A DNA stretch of 64,000 bases from Proteles cristata cristata (GCA_017311185.1 JAESUZ010001712.1:3100001-3164000); one strand, 5' to 3'. Counted from the first letter of the stretch, positions 31,613 to 44,779 are shown. Made by a program: numbers and translations. The notes: a model not told the origin generated them from the sequence alone.

Positions 31613-32225
31613 TAAGAGCTACTGTAGTGTGGAGTTCTGTGTGGCCAAAGGGAAATCTTTAAAAAGAGAAAGATAAGCCTTGGGCACAGCTAATTTGCAC
31701 ACTAGGAAAATCTATTTTCTAAGCACACACCCTTCAAAGTCGAAGCTGGTGTTTGCAGCCCTGGGTTCGATGGCTCTCTCATTTTGCTTGCCAGCTAACA
31801 ATGAAGAAAGGGTTCATGTGAACACATTACAGGCACAAGTTTTTTGGAAAACAAGACTATATTTTAAACAATGCAGGTAAGAAGCATTTGCTTTAACCGT
31901 TAAATAGCACAGTGAAGATGTAAATCCTGTTCAAACAGCTCCTATTATGTGGGAGAGTCTATGAAAAGACAGACCTTGAGAAATGCTTTATAAGTGTCTA
32001 AATATACATTGGATCTTTCTGAAATATTTGCTTCAGGTTCTATAATCTGTTCTCATCATTATATTTTGGCATAAGCTGCCAGGCTGTTTAAAGTATTGTG
32101 GCCCAACTGATGATATGGGATATTAATGCTAATATGAAATCCTACAAGCAGCATCAATCAAGCACAGAATTATTTTGAAACAGATACTCTAGATACAATC
32201 TTGCTAGCATAACAAGTCCTCTGGT
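31613..32225. other. Unassigned sequence
   Basis: No gene or named repeat recognised. Confidence 0.4.
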
Positions 32226-32238
32226 AACAGAGCTCTTT

Positions 32239-32477
32239 AAAAAAAAAATTTTTTTTTTATGTTTTTTATTTATTTCTAGGAGAGAGAGAGAGAGAGAGAG
32301 AGACAGCGTGAGCAGGGGAGGGTCAGAGAGAGAGGGAGACACAGACTCTGAAACAGCCTCCAGGCTCTGAGCTGGCAGTCAGCACAGAGCCCGAGGCAGG
32401 GCTCGAACCCACGAACCGCGAGATCATGACCTAAGCGAAAGTCAGACGCTTAACCAACTAAGCCACCCAGGCGCCTC
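32239..32477 (-). mobile_element. Can-SINE, minus strand, young type
   Basis: Tail 'ttttttatttatttctagga', an expanded (GA)n tract, 'gctggcagtcagcacagagc', 'cgaacccacgaaccgcgaga' (good B-box), head 'taagccacccaggcgcctca'. Flanked by a perfect 13-bp duplication aacagagctcttt (32226-32238 and 32478-32490). Confidence 0.96.
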
Positions 32478-32559
32478 AACAGAGCTCTTTTTAAAGTAAA
32501 ATGAACCAAAATATGAATGAATGAGTGAATGAATTCTTGCAACCTGTCTTTATTGAAAA

Positions 32560-33125
32560 AAAACACACATGAGGCACTGCTGTCATTTCTAGAAACATAA
32601 TACATAAGGGGAAAGGCTTAATGACTATGGTTACAGAAAAGATAAGGCTCCTTGTTTAATGGAAGAGACAGAAGAATAGTTGCATAAATAGGTGTGGTAA
32701 GTGTTATAATAATGTCCTGCACAGGGCACTGTGCGAGCAGAGTGAGAAGGCACCTGACTCAGCTTGGAGATCAGTGAAGCTTCCCATCAGAAGTGAAGGA
32801 TTCATTTGCATATGTCAAGTGAAAAAGCTAGAAAAGTATACCCCAAGCAGAAAGAATAACATGAGTGAACTTGAGAACTGTGATTCAGTGAATACCATAG
32901 GAGAGGACAGGTGAACAAGGGGTAGGAAATGAGGCTGGATGGACAGGAAGGGCCAGATGACAATCGGCCTTTTATGACATATGAAGAAATTTTAACTGTG
33001 TCCTGAGCATGATGGGAACCACTTGGAATTCATGCAGGGCTGTGACATGGTGGAAATCTGCATTTCTGGAGAGCTGGTGTCAGATCTTCTAGTCCGTGAA
33101 GTGTGGACTTAGACAAATCTTGAGT
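32560..33125 (+). mobile_element. Ancient unnamed interspersed repeat
   Basis: 'aatgactatggttacagaaa', 'ggtgtggtaagtgttataat', 'gatcagtgaagcttcccatc' and 'gatgggaaccacttggaatt' are in the order of the repeat type at 3785-5085. Approximate limits. Confidence 0.4.
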
Positions 33126-33228
33126 CATGAAGACCACTGGGGACTAAGGCACAAGCAGTGTTAAGGAATATAGCAGTAAGTATGTTGAAAGGTTTATGTT
33201 TTTAATTAAAATTTAAGTGTTATCTGAA

Positions 33229-33252
33229 AAAAAAGATGTGGTATATATGTAT

Positions 33253-33290
<38 letters not shown>

Positions 33291-33702
33291 AAATATTACA
33301 CAGCCATAAAAAAAAAAGAATGAAATCTTGTCATTTGCAATGATGTGAATAGAGCTAGAGAGTATTATACTAAGTAAAATAAGTCAATCAGAAAAAGACA
33401 AATACCATATGATTTCACTCACATGTGGAATTTAAGAAACAAAACAATGAACATGGCGGTGTGGAAAGAGAGGGAAACCAATAAACAGACTCTCAATATA
33501 GACAACAAACTGAGGGTTACCAGAGTGGAGGTCAATAGGGGGAATCAAGGAGTGATTATAAGTGTTATAATGAACTTGTCACAATGAACAACGAACACAG
33601 TGAACACAAGGTGTTATGTATTAGTGATGAATCACTAAATTGTACATCTGAAACTAATATTACACTGTATGTTAACTAACTGAAATTTAAATAAAAATTA
33701 AA
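33229..33702 (+). mobile_element. L1 3'-end fragment with embedded (CA)n
   Basis: 'aaaagatgtggtatatatgt', then (CA)n at about 33255-33290, 'attacacagccataaaaaaa', 'gattctcaatatagac'-like text, and 3' end 'aactgaaatttaaataaaaa'. It contains only the last ORF2 codons and the 3' UTR. Similar in age to the L1 at 28108. Confidence 0.85.
33255..33290 (+). repeat. (CA)n microsatellite
   Basis: About 17 uninterrupted CA units within the L1 fragment. Confidence 0.95.
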
Positions 33703-36405
33703 AAAGAAAGATATTCATCAAAGCTTGCATTGAGCTGGCAGGGATGGAGAAGAGAGAACAGAGGATTTGGGTAAGTTCTTACCTCCTGCTATTGGGTCTG
33801 TGAAGGCTCTCAGAGCCTACCTCTCAGAAAGGGAAGAAAAGCAGAAAGAAGTAGCCTGCTTGGCTTCTGTGGGAGGCAAGAACACATTGCTAAATGTCTT
33901 AATTACTATTACCATCATAATTATATGATTTGGAGTATAAGTTTACTAGTCCCATAAGGAAAGATGTTGTTTGCAACTCATGTTTATTAAAAAGGAATTC
34001 TCATACTTTACAAATCTATCTGTTATTGTCAAATCTTGCCCCAGTATCTCTGAGGAAGATCGTCAGTGTAGATGTGTGTGTAAACCACACTTCATTTTTC
34101 TCTAAGTCTAGTTTGTAGTCATCACTCAGTATAGCAAGCAATAAGTAAGCTATTTTATACATTTGTGCCAAATAAAAACTGCTAGATTCAATTGTATTTC
34201 AAGTGGTAGAGCAATAACCCATAAAACGGGGAATAGCAAGATCTTCAAACTAGGTATGGAGACACACTTTTCAGGAATATATTTATTGTGGATGTCAAGG
34301 CATTCTTCTGTGATAATAAAAATGTTGTTTAGGTATGTCATACTACTGACTTGGTGCCAGTTTGTGATTTTAAGAAAGACTTATTTCTCACCCATTTCAG
34401 GCCCAAGAAATGGGCTAATTTTAAAATGATGAGAAGCATGTGATAACTTCACTTATATAAATATAGCCTGGACAGACTCAAGAATTTAGAGATGATTTGC
34501 CCGGAAACCTCTAGAACTGTACTTATTAGTGCCTAACTCACTTAAAATGGAATGCGTTGTAGATCAAGCCTGAGCCAGTAGAATTGCCCCACTTGTTTCT
34601 ATTTTCAAGTTATCTAGGCTGATCTAAAGTTTAAATACATTTTCAAGCTTAATTAAATGAAACACTTAAATTATACAAGCATTTAATACTTAATTGGAAA
34701 TTGAAAAACAGATACCATGAAATCCCTAGGTAAAAAGAAAAATGTCGCTTCATTTTCACTGACATCTGTCAGTCCCATTTCTCTATCACTTGGGGATGAA
34801 TGTATTTATAAAGACCCACGCTTTCAAATAATGAAATGCCTCTGAAACGATTTAACCTTTTGCACAATATTGCTGATCAGTGGAAAGGCCCAGACCTTTG
34901 CAGAACTTTTGCCAAAGAATGTTTTGTGAGGGCATCAGGATGGTGTAGCACTAATCACTCATGTTCTAAGGATCACTTCTTGGACTTAGAAAATCTTAGA
35001 AGGTAGGAGAGAACCTAATTCCTGATCAAGGCTGTGCCAGGATCCAAAGAGTGCTCACCATTTGGTATGAGTTTTATAGTGATCGGTTTATGAAAACTTT
35101 CCTCCCTGACATTTAGCAGTGCTATTTTATGACGAAAAAGGAAAGTGGCTTTAATAAGTAATGGAAGAATTATAGCACTGTGCCTTACATACACTCAATA
35201 CACATTGCTGAATGAATTAATAATGAGAGCACCCTCCCCTGTCCCCCAAATAGAGCATAAGAAACAGAACTCAAAAACTACATATAAGTAGCCTTAAAGA
35301 TCATCCATCTTGGCATCTCAGGGCACCCCCATGCACCCAATTTTAAAGATGAATAAACTGAGACCCAGGGATTTTAATAATTGGCCCAAGGTCATGTAGT
35401 TAATTTAGTGGGGATAACCAGAGATACAACACAAATAGAGGATATTATTCATTTATTTGTTCACTCATAAAAGAGTCTTCTAACTTATTTAACTTATTTA
35501 CCACTAGGGCCTCCCATCTGCCTGCACATTATAGGTACTCAATAAATAGCTGTGAAATTAATTATTTTATTCATTCATTCTTTCATTCAGATCATCTGTA
35601 TCTGAATACCAACTCTGGGCCAGACATGAAGTATACCACCATTTGGATCATTTTTCTCTTTCAAATAGGACATATTAGAATCAAATACATATGTTCATTT
35701 CTTGAGTAAATACTAATATTCTATATCAGATCAGATCATCAGCCTGTCTAGTACTACACTCTGCCTTCAGCAGGATTCTCCTGTTGGTGACTCTTGTGGG
35801 AAAGTTGAATCTCCCCATCCCAAAACATATTTAGCCCACTATGCAATGCTGCACATGACCATAGGGCCCTCAGCTGACTGACTACCTTGGGCTATCCATT
35901 AATACTCTGTTTCATGATATTTGGCCATCCTTGTTGTGGTAGTGTACATAACTGCAGATGTTCTGTTATAGGGAACATAAAATAGAATGCTTCTATTCAC
36001 CTTTATGTTATTTATGACATGTGCTCTTTAACATCACTATTTTTTTCTTTTATTCACCTTACCTTTTTAGTTTGGTAAGTTCCCATCCCTGTCCAGGTTC
36101 CATCATTCAAAGATCAGATTAGCCTAATTTATAACACTTTATCATCATACATATTCTTGCTTAATGCAACACAGTTTTTATTTCAAATATTACTAAACAC
36201 TCATCATTTGGCACCATGACATTTCATACTGCAGCCTTGTGAGAGTATTACAAAGCAGCAAGGTATGATACTTCTTTGCCCTGAGTCACATGCTTCATAC
36301 AGATTAACTTGCTGTATCAAATATAGCTTAGAACGTTCTACAAAAGAATTCTAGATGATTCAAGGTAACATTAATTGCTGTATTTTATATTCCATTAACC
36401 AGGGG
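33703..36405. other. Long unassigned, SINE-free stretch
   Basis: No gene or recent transposon visible in about 2.7 kb apart from a MIR-like fragment near 35335. 35500-35620 has the 'actcaataaatag' and 'ttcattcattctttcattca' words common in old repeats. Confidence 0.45.
35335..35425 (-). mobile_element. MIR fragment, minus strand
   Basis: 'tttaaagatgaataaactga', 'gacccagggattttaataat' and 'tggcccaaggtcatgtagtt' are the reversed MIR core. Confidence 0.7.
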
Positions 36406-36895
36406 GTTCTGAAACTTAAGTGTGCATGAGAATCACCTGGAGGATTTGTCAAAACACACGTAGCCAGGTGGAAGCAGTCCAAGTGTCCATTTATGGATGA
36501 ATGGATAAACAAAATGTGACATATACATACAATGGAATATTATTCAGTCTTAAAAAGCAAGGAAATTCTGACACATGGATGAATCTTGAGGACATTATGC
36601 TAAGCCAGTCACAAAAAGACAAGTACTGTAGGATTCCACTTATATGAGGTACGTGGAACAGCCAAATTCACAAAAACAGAAAGTAGAATGGTGGCTGCCA
36701 GGGGCTGGGGAGAAGTAAAATTGAGAGTTGTTGTTTAATGGGTTTACAGTTTCTGTTTTACAAGATGAAAAGAGCTCTGGAAATAGATGGTAGTGCTGGT
36801 TACACAATGGTGTGAATACACTTAACACTACTGAACTGTACACTTAAAAATGGTTGAGATGGTAAAGTCAACATTATGTATATTTTACTAGAATT

Positions 36896-36930
<35 letters not shown>

Positions 36931-37082
36931 GTGCGTGTGGGCATGGCCAGATTGCTAGATTCTATGCCAAGTTACCGATATAGTAGGTCTGAGGTGGAGT
37001 CTGAGAATTTACATTGCTAACAAGCTCTTAGGTAGTTCTGAGGCTGTTGGTTCAGCATCTATACTCTGGGAACCATGGTGAT
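36406..37082 (+). mobile_element. MER5-like hAT element split by an L1 tail
   Basis: The left part, 36406-36465, has 'gttctgaaacttaagtgtgc' and 'atgagaatcacctggaggat'. The right part, about 36945-37082, has 'agattgctagattctatgcc', 'gtaggtctgaggtggagtct', 'gagaatttacattgctaaca' and 'tctgggaacc'. Joined in order these match one MER5A-type element. The 36466-36930 insertion is an L1 3' end with its tail. Confidence 0.72.
36466..36930 (+). mobile_element. L1 3'-end insertion with (CA)n tail
   Basis: 'aagtgtccatttatggatga', 'caatggaatattattcagtc', 'gtggctgccaggggctgggg', 'cactactgaactgtacactt' and 'tactagaattaaaacacaca' are in L1 3'-end order on the plus strand, ending in (CA)n at 36898-36927. 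It interrupts a MER5-like element. Confidence 0.82.
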
Positions 37083-38690
37083 GGACAAAGTTAGCAATAG
37101 CTCTGGAATTTCTATATAAAAGGAGTTTATGGGTAACAATCTGGTTGGAAGAAGGATAGGGAATTTGCCTTACCAGTCTCCATAGCAAGTACACTGTCAT
37201 TAGATTCCATGTTTACTTGCAGAAGCTGTAATGGGTGGGAAATGTTGATTAGTTGCTCAACTCCCAAACCACCTTTGGTGACAAACTATGCCTAGACGAT
37301 TGCTCAGGTCATCTCAAAAATCCTAAGTCTAAAGAGGAAAACTTAAGGACTTGACATTTTTTCACTTAACAGATACATTCTCCCTTTATAACTTTTTAAT
37401 GGAAAAATAGCAAATAGACATTTTTTTAAGAGAGGACAGAAAAATATGAAACGTTAATCAAGAGAAGAGCCATATATTGAATACCTGCTCTAGAGAGAAC
37501 AAATATTTATTGTTTTGTGAAAATTCAGCATAAAGCAATATGATAATCCCTATCAAATTAAAATGTATAATATTACCTGCGGTGTGGTACAACATCAGTT
37601 TCATGAGCTGCTATTGAGAATGTATGTTACTACACACACCTTGTAATGATTTGACCATATGTGTCAAATATCTATAGACTTTCACTCAGTTAACCCCACT
37701 TACAGAGATATATCCTAAGGAATAAAAGTGTAGAATATTTACCATAACATAATATATACCAGCAAGACCTAGAAACAGCCTAAATATGAAGATGAGACCA
37801 GAAAGGACCTAATTAACTACAGTATATTCAAGACAACAGAATTTATAACTACAGATGATGTCTGTTCTTTTGGGGGCTGCTCCACAACCGTTCCTTTGGG
37901 CACTTAGCTTCCTTTTTTCTGTTTATCTCTGACAGTACTGTCAATCAAAGGACACCCCCCCTCCCCAACATACACATACCTGTGTCTAACATAGGAGAAG
38001 TTTTCAAGTGTTCAAGACTCATTCAGAGCCAGAGTCCTTTTGGAGGGGCTGGAGGGACAGATGAGAGTGTTTGACAAGAGAAATCCTCGTGCTTTGTAAG
38101 ATTGCAAGCTGTACAAGCAGTGAGAAATAAGCTGTAAGCCTGCCAAAGAAAAAGCCAACACTAGGGAAAGAAGAGATAGACATGAAGAGAGAGGATGATT
38201 CTTATTACCAATGTTTGGGTCCCTGGATCTCACTGTACCTGAAGCTAGCAAGATTGCCTTTGGATTTCCCAGTTATATGAATCAATAAATGCCCTTTTCT
38301 TCCTTTTAAACTCCCAACTAAAAGATTCTTGATTTATATGCTATCATTAAAAATCATATTTTATCTGAATATATAAGAATATATATTACATTAACTCATT
38401 TAAATATATACATGTATTTGAGGAATATTAAAATGAATATGAGTTTGTAGTATTGTAGATAATCAAAAATTTTACTTTCAAAGATTCTTCACTTTAAAAA
38501 AATTGGTAGTGTCTTGTATCCTGGCTACTGAATATTCTAAGAGATCTCCAAAATATATAATTTAAGTGAAAAAGTAATGAGCAAAACACAAAACAATATA
38601 TAGTGTTACCATTTGTGTGATAAAGCAGTATATGTATATATATGTATTTTACATTTTTTTTGCAAAAATAAATAATGGAAGAATAAGACA
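37083..38690. other. Mostly unassigned, possible old L1 remnants
   Basis: 37640-37850 ('gatatatcctaaggaataaa') and 38520-38640 ('taagtgaaaaagtaatgagc') look like two pieces of an old L1 3' end on the plus strand separated by unassigned sequence. No gene. Confidence 0.35.
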
Positions 38691-39755
38691 GAAACTAGTA
38701 CAAATGATTAGTCATCAAGGAAAGCAAAATAAAAGCACAGTGAGATACTTACCAGAAAGGATAATATTACTAAGACAGAAATTGTCAAGTGTTGGCAAAG
38801 ATGAGGAACAAATGGAACTTTTATACACTGCTGGAAGAAGTGTAAATTGGAACATCCACTTATAGAAACTCTTTGGCAATATCTACTAAAGCCTGAACAC
38901 ACACATACCATATGACCCAGCAATTCTACTCCTGGGAATATACCCACCAGAAATACATATGTATATTAAAAGACACATACAAGACTATTCTAAGAAGCAC
39001 TATTGGTTAAAGCCCTAAACTAGAAACCCTTATCTCTGTCAACAGCAAAATGGATAAATTACGGTATGCTGTATACGCAACACATTAAAATACATTAGCA
39101 GCAATGAAAAAGAGTGGACACTTCTATTTCACACAATAACACAGATGCATCTCATAAATACACTATTGAATGAAAGAAGCATAACACAAAAGAATCCATA
39201 CTGTATGGGGTGTCTGGGTGGCTCAGTTGGTTAAGTGTCCAACTCTTGATTTCAGCTCAGGTCATGATCTTGAGGTTTGTGGGATCAAGCGTGGCGCTTG
39301 TTTGGGATTCTCTCTCTCCCCATTTCTCTCTGCCCCTCCGCTTCTCATGTGTCCTCTCTCTCTCTCTCTCAAATAAATTAACATTTTAAAAAATCATTAA
39401 AAAGAGAATATATACTGTATTATTCCACTTATATACAGTCCTACATCTGGCAAAACTTTAGTGTCTGAACTCAGGAGAGCACTTGTCTCTGGACAAAAGA
39501 GTAGCATAGCAGTGGGAAGGGCAAAGGACAATTTCTGGGGTGCTAGAAACTTTCTGTTTCTGCATGTGGCTGGTGAGTACCCAGTTATTTTCAGTTTATA
39601 AGAATTCATGAAGCTGCATGCTCCCTCTGTTGGGAGGGAAAGAACAGGTGGAGAAGACAGGATAGAAAGCAAGACTTCTCTGGATCTACCTTGTTATACA
39701 GCTTCGGCTTTGGAATCATGTACATGTTTTACATATTTAAAAAAATTCAGTAAAA
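38690..39755 (+). mobile_element. Old L1 3' end (L1M class), split by a SINE
   Basis: 'cacagtgagatacttaccag', 'catatgacccagcaattcta', 'ctcctgggaatatacccacc', 'agatgcatctcataaataca', 'gggtgctagaaactttctgt' and 'tacatattt' follow the L1 3' end. Diverged and non-coding. A SINE is inserted at 39207-39404. Confidence 0.8.
39207..39404 (+). mobile_element. Can-SINE inside old L1
   Basis: 'ggggtgtctgggtggctcag' head, 'gatcttgaggtttgtgggat', a shortened centre ('gtggcgcttgtttgggattc'), CT tract and 'caaataaattaacattttaa'. The flanks agaatccatactgtat and agaatatatactgtat form the target duplication. It is the only clear Can-SINE between 32.5 and 46.5 kb. Confidence 0.92.
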
Positions 39756-40512
39756 AGAAGAAAATATATAGATGCATGTGTTGAATGGAGATAATTAAAA
39801 CTATGTTTTTCCAGGTGTTAAATATATATGTGTTTTTTAATTTATTTTTTTACCCCCTTAAGGGTACTCTATACCAGGCTGTTCTTTGAGGATTTAACAT
39901 AAGTCTGAAAATGGACACAGCTAAGTCCTCGGAAATGCTAGAATGATAATTCTAGGTTTGGTCTAGCAGCTTGAAAAAGATCATGAATACTAAAAACTCA
40001 AAAGCTCAAGCCGTAGGGAAACAAAGAAGGAAGATAGAAAAATGAACAGCTGGAAAAGCACTCGCTATTATCCAAAACAAACAGATGTAGCACAGTTAGG
40101 CATGTAATAACCCAATGGCCTTTGGAATAAATGCCCACACTGAGCCCCCAGTTGCTTGGCCTTGGGCTAAGTCAGTTATTCAGAACCTTTAATACTGACA
40201 ACTGCAGAACTGCAGAACTATGCAAAATGCGAGTGAAAAAAACGGTCAAGTGATTCATAAATGTTTTTTATCATGAGCTTTAGCTGCATCCTCCAACTAC
40301 ATCATGCCAAAGATTTTCCCAAATGGTCCAATGGAAAACATTACCTAATGAAGGAGGACAGTAATGGGAAGAAGCCTACAGTCCCCATCTTGGGGAGAGA
40401 CAAGGAATGTAATTATTCAAGTATATATAATGAGCAATCTGAATCTAACCTGTAGACAAATCTGACATCACACACCCACCCCCGCAATGGACTTTATACC
40501 ATAAATGGAGTC
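39756..40512. other. Unassigned sequence
   Basis: No gene or named repeat recognised. Confidence 0.4.
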
Positions 40513-40705
40513 AGGAGTTTGAACACTTCTCTAATTAGGGGGTTCATATCCAGCTCTGCACCTTACTAATTTTGCGACCTTGGCTATGTTCCGGAATCTC
40601 CTTAAGCTTCAACTTTCTTCATCTGTAAAATGATAAGAAACCCCACTGAGTTGTTCCAAGATTAGATCAGATAAGGTACATGAAGATTTTAGCACGGTTT
40701 GTGTT
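40513..40705 (+). mobile_element. MIR SINE
   Basis: 'tatccagctctgcaccttac', 'ttgcgaccttggctatgttc' and 'ttcttcatctgtaaaatgat' are the MIR tRNA-derived part and core in plus orientation. Confidence 0.78.
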
Positions 40706-40799
40706 TAAGACGTAATAACATTACCATGCTACCACATGACATCTTCTCTTTCTTTATACATTAAAGTGAGTGGAATGGATTAACATTTAGTCACCACCT

Positions 40800-40985
40800 A
40801 TTTTTTGTTAGATGCTTCAGTAAGCATTTAAGTAGTATAAGATTTTATTTATTTTATTTAATCTTTGCAAAACTCTTATGAGGTTACAAGTGAGGAGATA
40901 ATGTTCAATTTCACAAGGGCCAGTAAGTGGCAGAATGAGGATTTGAGTCTATAGTTTTCTGACTCCAGAAATTATTTTCTCTGTG
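40800..40985 (-). mobile_element. MIR SINE, minus strand
   Basis: 'cagtaagtggcagaatgagg', 'tttaatctttgcaaaactct' and 'tatgaggttacaagtgagga' give a reversed MIR, only about 100 bp from the plus-strand MIR at 40513-40705. Confidence 0.7.
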
Positions 40986-42139
40986 TCTACAAGAAAGCAA
41001 TCATTAGGATGAAAAAAGAACACCAAGAAGAAAGTCTGTGACTGCCAGGAAAACATTCATCAGTCATTCATAAAGTAGCTCCCCCACACACTGTAAGAAC
41101 TAAGCAAAAGGGCTTACTCCCTGTAAGAACGAACAGAGACCATTCTGTTTGGGAGATGGAGGTGTTCTGGAATTGATAAAGCGTGGGCAAGTCGGAGTTG
41201 GTGGCCTAGAGAACAGTGCCTGGCACAATAAATGAGTGTGTGAAGACATTTAATATAGAGAAAAAGGTCCTCATTCACTACAAGTCCTCTGTGTGAAGCT
41301 GAGGTCAATATTTAAGGGGTCATAGCAAACAGGAGGACTTGGGCCAAAGAACATATGTTCTAAACCAAAGCCAGGGATCGTGGAAAAGGCATTAAAATTG
41401 TCCTGAAAAATCCATGCAAGATTAACTGTTGCCATAGACATAAGCAATAGGTGAACTCACCTTGGTGCTGAGAGCTGAAGGCTGGCCAGGGCTCATAGGC
41501 AAAGAAGGAGAATGTGTCTAAGGCACGGACCAATGCAGTTCAGATTGGGCAATAAAATAAACAGGAGGGAAGGAAATAGAGAGTAAACAGGGATGTGCAC
41601 TCCGTTTCATCTGTAAATCCCGAGACAGTGGCTGTTTGCCTACACTTCTAGTTTTAGGTAATTAAGGTAATAAGAGTAGATATCATTTCATGAAACATTC
41701 AGTGTATATTCTGGGTCACATTATAAAATGTATTTTTCACTATAAGCCATTAAATCTTCTGTTTCAGGGAATGTGGAACCGACTTGAAAATTACACTGTT
41801 GTCAATGGTAGGGAGATAAGCTATGTTTTCTGATTAGGAAAGAGTTATGGTGCAGATATGCCTCAAGGGGTAGCCATGCCTTAATAAAATCACCATGTTT
41901 CATGGGTAAAGAAATTTGATTGTGTTGCCCATGAAAAGATGGCCAGTATCTTAGGACTGATTCATTTATTAATTTCAAAAGACAAATATGGCTGCACAAA
42001 GCCGTTTTGATTATTCCCTCCTTGTGGGAAAAATCTGCCAGGGTAGTTGCATGAGAATGTGGCTTGACACACATTGAATCAGAGAAACAGTAATTAGTTT
42101 GATAATGTAAGTGGGAGTGACATCTGGATGTGAAAAGTC
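40986..42139. other. Unassigned sequence
   Basis: No gene or named repeat recognised in about 1.15 kb. Confidence 0.4.
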
Positions 42140-42255
42140 TCTCAGGTAATAATAATTAATAACAGCCAGCATTTATTGAGAGCTTATTGCATGTCAGGCA
42201 TTATACTCAAAACTTTATATCTCATTTAATCCTTACCCTGTGAGGTTTCTCACTG
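42140..42255 (-). mobile_element. MIR 3' fragment, minus strand
   Basis: 'cagccagcatttattgagag', 'cttattgcatgtcaggcatt' and 'tctcatttaatccttaccct' are the reversed MIR 3' part. Confidence 0.65.
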
Positions 42256-42880
42256 CCAAGAGAGATATACCTGCCAAGCAGATGGCATAATGATGTCAAT
42301 TAGTCAACCTATAGTTCTTGTAAACACATGCCAACAAATTTTCTCTCTGACTCCACTTTACCAGACTCTGCTAATCCTGCCTGCTAATGCTGTGTTCCCA
42401 CCCTTGTCTCACCAATGCTCCTGAAGTTAGCCAAGGAGCACAGGCGGGAAAAGAAGCCATAGAAGGACATAGGAAATATTCTAAGGAATCAATCTTAATT
42501 GATGGTAAACAATTTCAAATATTTTATATGAAATTAACTGGATATATTACGAAGCACAATGAAAAAGTTGAATGAATTGTAAAGGACAAGCCTCAAAGAA
42601 ATTTCACCCTGAGAGTAAAGATCTTGAGCTCTTTCTTTTAGGGTACTTGGTGGAAAAGTTTTAAAATACTAGTCCAAGGGCAACATAGAACACTTTAATA
42701 GAACTGTTTCCTAAATTATAATCACATGTTTGCCAACTTTCCTACAATGCTGCCTGCTTCACCTTGAATGAATCCGGTGTTTGAAATTTCATGAGCCCCA
42801 TTAGCTCTTAAGTTCTGCTTGTAGAGAGCAAAATTTATCCATTAATATATTCTCAAAATTAGACTGTATTCTTTCTCTGA
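42256..42880. other. Unassigned sequence
   Basis: No gene or named repeat recognised. Confidence 0.4.
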
Positions 42881-42884
42881 CTGA

Positions 42885-44060
42885 ACAATGAATGCAGATT
42901 TATTGTGGAAAGTTTTGAAAATCTAGAAAAATATAGAAGATTAAAAAAGAAAAATATTTAAGTGCCTTAAACTCATCAATAAGAAATAAGACTGCCAACA
43001 TATTGACAGTCAGATATCTTGAGTATCTGCTCTGAGCCCAGTAACTATTCTCAGCTTTGGGGCTACACTGTGTATTGGATAGTCAAAGTCTCTGCCATCA
43101 AAGACATTCTATTTCTTCATTCTTATAGATGATAGAGATAAAGAGACTTATAGACATATATATGCATATTTTTGTAAGACTGGGATACTACTACATATAT
43201 TCTTTTGTTAGTTGTCTTTTTATTTGACGGTATGTTATAAACACGAGTTTATTTTATTACACTTTCATTCACACCATAGTTGTTAAAAGCTGCACAGCAG
43301 TAATTTATTTCAGAAACATGGTCTATATATCTAAATAAACCTCCGACTTATTGTTTGGAGCTCAGGTTGTTTTCAGTTTTTGTTCTTATAAACACACTAA
43401 GACAAATGTTTTTATAGACACATTTTTGTGTGTGTATATGGTTATTTTCTTTGGATGAATTTTTTTCAGATCAATGTGATCCTTTTTGTGGGTTGAAGAT
43501 CATGCATATTTTCAAGACTTTTGACGATTAACAAATTGTGCCCCAGAATGATGTACACAAGCTTATATTTTTAAAAGCAGTTTATGATAATGTCTCTTTC
43601 CATACCCTCAAAAACATTAGGTATTTATTATTAAATTTTTAAACCAATTTGTAGGTGAAAATTGGTTTCTTGTTTTAATATGCTTTTTTGATTTCTCTTG
43701 AGGTCCAGTATTCATTGGTCTCTGTAGTTCACCTTTTCTGAATTGCCTTTTCATGTCTATTCTTTTACCCTTTTTCTAGTAGGGTGGTTATCTTTTTCTC
43801 TCGTTTAAGGGCTTTTTTTCCTTTTAAATAAAATACATGATGACTTGCTGTCTGCCCTATATGATACAGCTTTTTTCTCCACAGTTTATAACTTGCATTT
43901 TGATTTATTTACTGAGTTTGACCTTGAGAAGTTTTTATATTTATGTGGTCATATTTATCAATAATTTCATTTTATAACTTCTGTTCTGGTTTGTAGTTTA
44001 GAGAGGTCTCTCCCACCTTAACATCTGTTACCTTTTGATTTGCTCTAACTTTAAAGAATA
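42885..44060 (-). mobile_element. Old L1 3' region, minus strand
   Basis: Reversed L1: 'agttttgaaaatctagaaaa' near its 3' end, 'ctgaattgccttttcatgtc' and 'attcttttacccttttt' (43738-43777), 'tttatcaataatttcatttt' and 'agagaggtctctcccacctt' at the right. Diverged. A short ancient-repeat segment may be embedded at about 43010-43140. Confidence 0.62.
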
Positions 44061-44779
44061 ACATCACAAAATGTCATGTACACATTCTGAATATCTCCCA
44101 GATTTGAGAGAAGTAAGACAATTTTCAGCAGAAACAAGGGGAAGAGAGATGTTAGCAACAGAGAGGAGGGGATAGGTAGTCCTTTGAGGCATGAATATTA
44201 CTGTCTTTTCTTCCCAAAAAGTCATTAGATTCTAATCTAGTAACCTTGGGTAGGGCCCAAGAATTTGCATTTCTAGTAAGTTCTAAGGTACGGTTTGAGG
44301 CTGCTATAGTCTCTAACAATAGATGAGAACACTGGAATTCCTTAATGTAACAACCAATTTAAACGATGTATTCATCCTTTTTCTAATAAATTTCACTAAT
44401 CTGACACATTAAGATAAACTTGAGAGTCTGGGCAAATTTTCTCTATTATACCTGTCTACCCACTCAGCAATAACCACTCAGTTTCTTTCTAGTACTTAAA
44501 AGTGAGGAAGACCTTGTCCAGATGCTGAGTTTTCCAGATCTCCATGGCTTCCTGAACATCCAAGATGCTCCTGAAGTCATTGGCCCAGTACTTGGTTCTG
44601 CTTTAGTACTGGGAGAGGCATTCTTTCCTGCTTGTAACTACTTTGTAGATAACCTCTGTGATGAATGGAAGGTCAAACTCTCCTCTGAGCTAGAAACTGT
44701 TTTTGTTTTTGTTTTCTTTTTAAGTAGCAAACAGATACCTACTTCTGAGACTTGTATTTATTTCCAAACTAAGAAATTA
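44061..44779. other. Mostly unassigned; MER5-like piece
   Basis: 44225-44335 ('tagggcccaagaatttgcat', 'ttctagtaagttctaaggta') resembles the right half of a MER5-type hAT element. The rest is unassigned and no gene is visible. Confidence 0.45.

Noticed and set aside
33255..33290. Regularly repeated arrays checked as possible CRISPR.
   Set aside because: All regular arrays here are microsatellites or minisatellites without repeat-spacer structure, and the genome is mammalian.
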